64,000 bases of DNA from Megachile rotundata (taxonomy: Eukaryota; Arthropoda; Insecta; Hymenoptera; Megachilidae), in NCBI RefSeq assembly GCF_050947335.1, contig NC_134993.1, forward strand, positions 8,866,001-8,930,000, read 5' to 3'. Numbering within the stretch: position 1 is the first letter of the stretch; each line of letters starts with the position of its first letter. The translations under genes and the position numbers were made by a program. The notes under the pieces are model-generated. The model was not told the origin of the DNA and did no database searches. It was given only the letters and a program-made list of their open reading frames with translations. Positions 41,201-50,200 of this stretch are shown here, piece after piece.

Positions 41201-44200
41201 TCACTAGTTAGAGCGTTCTCAGATATCTTTACAAGTTCCTACGGTTAATTTCAATAAATCATGCACAGTTTATAGGTTACGTTCTGTTTTGGAAAACGCG
41301 GTTGGGGACGAAAGTAACGTGTCGCTATGGGGACGAAAAAAACTGTAAAAACTGTACCAAGGATGATGTATTATACGCGTCATAACTGTAATTGGGAATA
41401 GATAAATAAACCACATACACGATACTAAAGAAATGCTCGAAGCTAGTTACGTGTTCTATTTTTCGTTATTTAAATGTACGGGTATTGTTTTTATTGTTGC
41501 TTAAAATATAGTATTGTAATCGGACTCTGTGAGTGCCCTAAATATTACTTTATAGGCACTGCGTTGTTTTATAGAGTGTCTTTTGCTTTGGTCGTCAATG
41601 GACGCTGCGCCGAAAGACAATATGGAGGTGCCTTTTGTAACCGAAACATGTACCATCAATCATAAGACTTACAATATGTGTATTTAAATACTTCTTGTTA
41701 TCGTTTCTTATAAATTCGCGTTAGAAAAAGTATTTTTACTTAATTCTCTACAAAATGATTAATGTTACTTTCGATCTGGTGGTCAGGAAGGAGGTAACTA
41801 CGAAAAAATATAGTTCTTTCGCTATTTATCACGGATCTCAATTTGGGTCAAATGATAGACCGATAAACATACTTTCTGGTTTTTGTATCTTCGAAAGGTG
41901 GCAAATAGGTCAAATGTAAAGATGTTACTTTTCTTACTCTGCCTTACATAACCTTTCAAGATGAAGGTTTATTATTTTTAAATAATCTATTATTTGAAAG
42001 TGAAATAATCTATTTTAAAGTGAAAAATGTGAACAAGTATTATTATTATACTATTGAATTTCTCATAGTTAAAATTAATTGTATTTTATTCATAATCGAG
42101 ACTTACATGAGATCTCAATTCATCTCAATTCACAAATCACCTAATAAAGTGATATTTACTTAGAATTTCAAGTGAAGCAATCAACTTAGAATTTTAAGTA
42201 AATGGCCTAGACAATTTTTATTCACAGTTGCATTTACATTTGTGTATTATTTTAAATAACCTTGAAAATAATTTCTTAATTATCTTCAGTTATTATAAAA
42301 AATTTCATACAAGATGAATTTTGCTGTATTCTAACTTTGGCGGTTAAGCTAGCTATGGTAGGGGAGCTAAGAAAAGTAAAGGAGAGGGAGAACGTTTCGT
42401 CCAGGACCTGCTAGTGGACTCATCAGTAAGGCGTTTTAGCAGGCCCTTGCCTTAGACGCGGGGATGTAAGGAAGGGATGGACAGGAACTATACATATATA
42501 TGAATAGGAAGGTACTGTGTACTTTGCTAGTACTTTGAGTACTAGCGAGAAAGTCTAGGTCTCGATTCTATGCGCCATCTAGTGGCGATGAGCGTGGGAG
42601 TGAAACCGCCACACTAACTTTACTCTAATTATATTTTAAGTAAACTTAGTTTTTCCTAATAATTCTTTTATTATAAAAATAAAGTAAGAAACATCAGATA
42701 ATAATTTATAAATAAGAATACAAAGCAGAACCATCAAATATAAAGAAATGTTACGTAACCTAATCTCCATCAGACTGCTTTTTGACACCGTTCTTCCAGA
42801 AGATTAACGAAGAAACGCGTCTACGAAGCTTGATCCCGGGATAGAAAATGTTCTAAAAGCGACTGCAGAATTTCTTGAAGGATTTTAAAATTTGTATCTC
42901 GTAGCAGGTGCTTAATCAGCGAAATATCTGGGTCATATGCAGGATATTTCAGTGGTTTCCAGGCCATCAACGTTGAGCTTCGCTGCGAACAATTGGAACG
43001 TGTCCGACGGCGTGGCTTATAACCGCCATGTTGAATTTCCATGATATTCTCGCAGAATAACGCGAAGCCGTGTGTGGCTCATCGAACGCAAACAAAACTC
43101 GAGGAAATAGGATAGTGGTAGAATATCTCGTATACGCTTTTGAGTAGTTCAGACATTATGTCGACTGTGTATCTGCTTCTAAAGTGGACGGATAAGGATG
43201 TGGTGCAAGGATGTGTAACAGATGTGGCACTCCAGGAGAGATACCATTTTCTGATGTTGGAGATTTGGAGACTCTTTACTTCTTAGGTGACTGTAACATT
43301 TTACAGTTTGAAAATTTCAAAATTTTAAAGCTTCAATATTACAAAATTTTTAAATTTAAGTTCTTCAAAATTCTAGATTGTAGAATACCAAAGTTGCAAA
43401 ATTGAAGTACCTCAAATTTCTAGTTTGTGGTACCAAGCTTCTAAAATTTAAATACTTTAAAATTCTAGTTTGTGCAATTCCAAGGTTTGAAAATTTCAGC
43501 ATATATAGCTTTAAAATTATAGAATTCCAAAGCTTCAAAATTCCATAGCATCAAAACCTCAGCTTGTAAAATTATAAAGCATCAAAATTTTAGTTTTCAA
43601 AATTTCAACTTGCAAAATTATAAAGCATCAGAATTTTAACTTGCAAAATTGCAAAGTTGAAAAATTGAAGTTCTTCTAAATTCTAATTTGTGGTACCAAG
43701 CTTCTAAAATTTAAGTACTTTAAAATTCTAGTTTGTGCAATTCCAAAGTTTGAAAATTTCAGCATATATAGCTTTAAAATTATAGAATTTCAAAGCTTCA
43801 AAATTCCATAGCATCAAAACCTCAGCTTGTAAAATTATAAAGCATCCAAATTTTAGTTTTCAAAATTCCAAAGTATCAAAATTTCAGCTTGCAAAATTAT
43901 AAAGCATCAGAATTTCAGCTTGCAAAATTGCAAAGTTGCAAAATTTACTTCTAAATTCCAGTTTGTGGTATCAAGCCTTTGAAATTCTAGTTTGTGCAAT
44001 TCCAAAGTTTGAAAATTTTATAATTCAAAAATTGCAAAGTTTCATAATATTAAAATTAAAAAGCCTTCTAAAAATTCCTAACTTTTAAAATCTCCATATT
44101 TCAAATTTCTTTAAAAATGATATCAAATGATCCACATTCATATTCCCTCCCAAATTAGTAAATAAATTTCTACATCAGTAAATTTTATCTACATCACCAA

Positions 44201-47200
44201 ATATTCAAAATGTGCTTTCCAATATAATATCTCATCATATTGAAATATTCAAATAATAAACAATTAACCAAAATACAAAAACAAGCATACTAATGTGAGA
44301 TGTATTGCAGTAATAACATCCACATAACATGTCAATCACATATGTGGCGAACACAAGACCATAAACAAGCACATAATTTTGAGGAAAGCTCAAATTTCAC
44401 CGAGGGAAACTGCAGCCCACGTTATGGAAACAAAGTTATACGAATTTACCGGTAAACTGGTGGATAATGTCCGTGATTTCGACCAGCTACAGCGGGATTT
44501 TGTACGTACCAAAACTGAATTCAAAATGAAACGGGAAATCGAAGCGTATCGTTTCAACAAACCGTTGCAAACTAATCAATTGCATGTATCTTTCAATTAG
44601 TTGCATCAGGCTATTTATCCTTCGAACGCATTCGCTTGTTTTACAAATATGTACAGAAATGTTTCAAAAGTTTCTCTTTAATACGTCCCAATCCAAACGT
44701 ACACAGTGCGTTCAAGGCATGGCTGATCAAACATGAGTTTTCTGTGTTATTGCATTTCCGTCGGAAACAAGTTGTTTCAGAGTCGATGCGGAGTTTGGAG
44801 TGATAACAAAATTCGAAACGTTTTTGGCAGGTTAATGGTTGTTTGGACCTGTCGGTGGAAAATGTATTTGTAAAGTTTTTGCTTTTATTTCGGAGTTGTA
44901 AAAAGTAGTTGAGTTTTGTAATAAATACGATGTTTATTATTGTAGTAAATTTGTAGAGATGTTTGGAAATTTTATGTATTTGTAAATGTTTTGAATTTTT
45001 ATATTTATTTAGAAATTAATTTTGTGATTTTATACTTTTGTGTTTGTACATTTTTATAGACTTCAGTTTTTGGATCTTTAAATTGTTATGTTGTCTAGTA
45101 ATTTTTTTAATTTTACATTGTTAAATTTTTATGTAGTTAGATTTCTGAATTATGGAATTTTTGATGTTCTAAAATTGAAAATATTGAATTTTAAAATTAG
45201 GAAATTTAGGAATTTACAAATTTATAAGTTAAAAATTGAAATGTCTTTATTTCTAAATTTTTATACTTCTACAGTTGTAAACTTCTCCATTTCCATCTCA
45301 CAAAATTTATAATTTTGAAAATTTTTAATTCTAAAAGTTTTAAAGCTTTAAAATTGTAAATTTTCAATTCCTAAATTTTTCAATTACTAATTTCTTAAAT
45401 ATGTGAATTCTCAAATTATCAAATTAATAAATTATAAATTACAAGTTATGAATTATAAATTATAATTTTCAAATTGAATCTGCCGCCTTTCTTTGGAACG
45501 AATATTAAAAAATTTCTACAAAATCTATTAACTTTGCTTTTAATATTAATTTAATACAAATTTGTAAAACGGTTGAGAATCGCTGATCTAAATTCATAAT
45601 ATCAATGAAACCTTACTTCACTAAATTAATTCTGCTGACAGTAATTGCTGTTTAATTATATTACCCACGTTCTAAGATAAATATGGAAACCATGAACAAG
45701 GAAATTTTAAAGTATTTAACGAAGCACTTAAGCAGATAATTGCTTTCGTTTGTAGCTTCTAGAATTGCTAAGTCAATGTACCTACGAGACTTTTGATCAT
45801 GTCATTTTTGTTTCTGTTGACTTCTAGTTCAAACTATAATTAATAATTTTGTTATATTTTTTATAATAAAATAAATGTCTAAATTCCTATATTTCAAAAT
45901 TTTTAATTCTTAAATAGCAAAAATATTAGTTAATATTAATGTTTGAGAGAAACCATTTTGATCAATTTGGAACCATTTTGTTTTAAGATAGCTAACATAT
46001 CCTCAACTTAACCGCTCTTCGTTTTATCTACTGAGTTATATAGCAATAGAATAGTACTTTATACTCACCCTAAAGAACACTTCAATAACATAACTGTACA
46101 AATAAATAGGGAAAGGGATAAAAATAATATTTTTTATATTTGTTTTATTAATCCCCTTTTAAAGGCATAGAAATCAGAATTATAAGTATACTTATCAGCC
46201 TATAAATTGACTCAAAAGCTTCTCTGTGATAAGTAATCAAACTATATAATTTTTTCACAATTCTAACCCATCAGGAAAGTGACAATTTTGTAGAGAATTG
46301 AACAGAAATATTTGTTCTAACGGAGAGTAGGATTTTTATTAAAAGAAATGATAGAAGGAACACTTAAATAAACATGTTGTAGAATTGACGGTACATGTTT
46401 CGGTTACAAAGGACATCATAGTACTGGCTACCAACTCAGCCACATAGCATTGGTTGACGATCAAAACAAAGGATGCACTATAACACAATGCACTGCCCAT
46501 ACAGTACAGTCCCTAGCCATCGAACCATTATAAATTTTCAGAATTGTTCCCGTTTTCCGTAAAAGGCCAAATTGTAATTATATTATTTATTAGCTACCAT
46601 GATACTGTACATAACATTAATCCATGTTAATATCTTGTATTTCCTTTGCTTTGGTTACAGCCGCACGCCTCGTATACATTGATCATATACTTTAAATCTT
46701 CATTATTTTCCCAAATATCTGTAATTCTTTTCAACTCGGATAATGTGGTTGGAGAGTTGTAAACTGGTCTTTGATTAGGCAGCCATTTTCTGTGGCATTC
46801 AAATTCCACCTCTAGCGTTATCGATACTCCTAACGTAAACGCACGGCCCTTAATCGCTCATCACACAATTTATTATCACGATAGAATTGCAGTGTATCGT
46901 TATCAATTTAGCAATAATTGTGCATGACCCAAGATTTTCTATACATAACATAATTTTAGCCATTAAAGTGAAATTTTCGTACGTGGTTCTATTTCGATAG
47001 CCAGGGACTGTATAATCAATTCTTGCTTAAAGTAGTATCTAGCACAGAATAAGAATATACACTCAAATAAATTAGTAATTCATTGTAAATGTGTCACAAG
47101 ATCTATTTATAAATGTAATTGTCTTAAATTTTAACGACGTCTAATAATAGCTGCAAGAAATAGGTAACACCGTTATAAAAGTAAAAAGGTCAGACCACAC

Positions 47201-50200
47201 GTGGGAGACGCGCAATTTACTTTTGGTCCATAACGGCTATAGCTATCACGTGTGATAGACGTTATACCAACCTTAGTGGTTAAATTTAAAGTACCAATTT
47301 CCTGCAAAAAGTCGTTCGCCTTTTGATTAAAAAACGTAATATACTCATAACGATAAAAATGTCGTTCGTAAAGTCTGTAAAATGTGTTTTAAATATAGAT
47401 GAGTTAAATATTCAAATTTTAGTGCAAAATTGGTTTAGTTATTTTTGGATAGTTTTTGAGTGGAGTAGTGACAAATGTGCACTTAGATATATTTTGTTAT
47501 TATTGAATTAATTTGTGGAATTCCCAAAGGAGGAAAACTCTAAGTTCAAAAATTTTAAGATTTTAAAACTCTCAAATTTTAAAACTAGCCCTCAAATTTC
47601 TAAACTTCCAAATTTCCAAATTCCCAAATTTTCAAATTTCCAAATTTCCAAGTTTCTAAATTTCCAAATTTCCAAATTTCTAAATTTCCAATTTCCAATT
47701 TCCAAATTCCAAATTTCTAAATTCCTAAATTCCCAAATTTCCAAATTTCTAAATTCCCAAATTCCCAAATTTCCAAATTTCTAAATTTCCAAATTCCCAA
47801 ATTCCCAAACTTCCAAATTCCCAAACTTCCAAATTCCCAAACTTCCAAATTCCCAAACTTCCAAATTTCCAAACTTCCAAATTTCCAAACTTCCAAATTT
47901 CCAAACTTCCAAATTCCCAAACTTCCAAATTTCCAATTTCCCAAATTTTCAAATTCCCAAATTCCCAAATTCTTCAATCTCCAATTTTCAAATTTTCTAA
48001 TACAATCATCATTAAATTTCATTGAAAGACATTGATACGTGCTTTCTAATAATTACCCCCGTTTAAAAGCAAATATTCTTTGCTATCTTCAAACTTCGAA
48101 ACCATCGTATAATGTTGATAGAAGAAGTTATTTTAAATAAATTCCTCAAACAACTTTTAATCCTTTCACTGCAGCGCGCTTCTGATAAAAAGGAATCGCT
48201 TTGAAGCAGCATTCCGCGTTGACACAGACACGACGTCCCTCGTCACGAATTTTTGTGCCTCTTTTAGATGAAGTTTACAAAAATAATTTCAGTTTTACAT
48301 CTTTCTGAGAGTCTAATAACCAAATACTCCGAGTACGATTTTTGGGGATTTTTGAGAGTTGAAAGAAGAAGGCAAAAAGAAGGCAGAAGCGGAGTTCAGA
48401 TAGCGAGGTGCATCAGTTCGAATCAGAAACCGAACATGAAGAACGCAGTTGTATTCCTGTCGTTAGCCGTTGTTTGCTGCCAGTTGGTAGCAGCAGGATG
48501 GAGCTCGCCAAAACCTGGCCATTCAGGCGGAAAGAGCAGCGAAGAAAGCAAGGGACACGGCAAAAGCAGCGAAAGCAGCAGTAGCAGCAGCAGCAGCGAA
48601 GGTAGCGAAAGTAAAAGCAGCGAAGAAAGCAACGAAGAGTGCAGCAAAGAGCATGGAAAGAAGGCTGTGAACCTGACGCCGAAGAAAGGCTTGGAGATTC
48701 CGAAGAAAGGCTTGGAGATTTCGAAGAAAGGCTTGGAGATTCCGAAGAAGGACGACATCGGAAAGAAGCTGGGAGGCCTTTTAGGAGGCAAAAAGAAGGG
48801 GTTGGATGGCCTGGGTGATTTGGGCAAGGAATGGTAAAATCGTTTGCGAAGATTTTGTATCCCAAAGAAAATTATGATTTGGGAATTATGATAATCAAGC
48901 TGAATTTTAGATACAAAGTTGAAGTACGGAGTATGATTATATTAATGATGAAGATGGGGAATGGTAGATGAACCACGCTTGATGTGGATTTTTGTTAATG
49001 GTCATTTTGATCAATTTTTGTTGTAACTTGGTGTGTGTGTATTTTACAGAAATTTTTATTGATACAGAGGAATTGAGATTTAATGATGCGTTTATTTTTT
49101 GTATAATTATCCCTGAAACCTTGTCTTGTATATTTTGGGGGAAATTCTTTTGGGTATTTATTCGGTCGTTAATTGGTACTTTAGTAGCAATATGAAGTAA
49201 TGTACTTAAGGGTCAGGATATATTACGTACGATTTTTATGGCGCCATAACTATAAATTAAAATAAAATTAGTTCCTACATTTGTGAAGCTTTGAATTGAA
49301 AAAATTATATAAACATTCTTTACATTGCAACGAGTTGGAAGCTAATTATAACTGATCTTAAAGAGACGAGTTTATATCATACTTTTAGGATCTGTGAACC
49401 GATAGCACATTTTTCAAACGAAATTTACCGAAGAACTTTTAATTTTGCATTTTCTTCATGTTAAATAACATCGCAATACCATAAATTACGATGTTTACGG
49501 AATTTAATAATCATTGTTTACCGCTTTTTTCGCAATTCCAGGAAAATTGTCTTCCCGTTTAATTTTCTCTTGCATTTGTCATCAAAGTAATATCACGACA
49601 TAAAGCGGCGCATAAAATTAATTTCTTGTCACGGATTTTCTTAAGCTCATGGTTCTACATTTGTTCCGTGCTTCATTTTAACATTATGACGACCATTTTA
49701 ACGTATTACTGTCATTGTTTCTGAGATTACAATATTTAATTACACACTTTATTATTCGTTAGAAGATGTACTTTTATTTGTTTGATTTTATATTCATCTA
49801 GTTTTAGATTTTTTAATTTTTGAAATGTTATGTTTGCAAATATTGTAATTTTTAGATGGTGGAATTTTGGAAATTGTTAAATTGTTAAATGTGGGAAGTT
49901 TGCAAATTCTCAAATTTCTAAATTTCCAAATTTCTAAATTCTCAAATTTCCAAATTCCCAAATTACCAAATTACCAAATTACCAAATTACCAAATTTCTA
50001 AATTCTCAAATTTCCAAGTTTCCAAATTTTCAAGTATGCAAATTCTCAATGAAAATCGATGACGTACATAACAATCAATCTCTCAAATTATTATATCAAG
50101 CTTCCTATGCATGGTTTTCCTAGGCATATTTTAATTTATATCAACAGGCAATTTCCTTTTATTATTCAAAAATTTGCTAACATAATGAAATAATAGTCCG

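Noticed and set aside
47515..48022. Low-complexity frames over the 47.6-kb array
   Set aside because: Same octamer artefact on both strands; no start context or signal.
48268..48435. Upstream in-frame ATG extending the secreted protein by 56 residues
   Set aside because: It would place the signal peptide in the middle of the protein; the extension is AT-rich and looks like 5' UTR.
48413..48865. Minus-strand frames opposite the secreted-protein gene
   Set aside because: Shadow of the Ser/Lys-rich plus-strand gene, which has a signal peptide and a sensible start.
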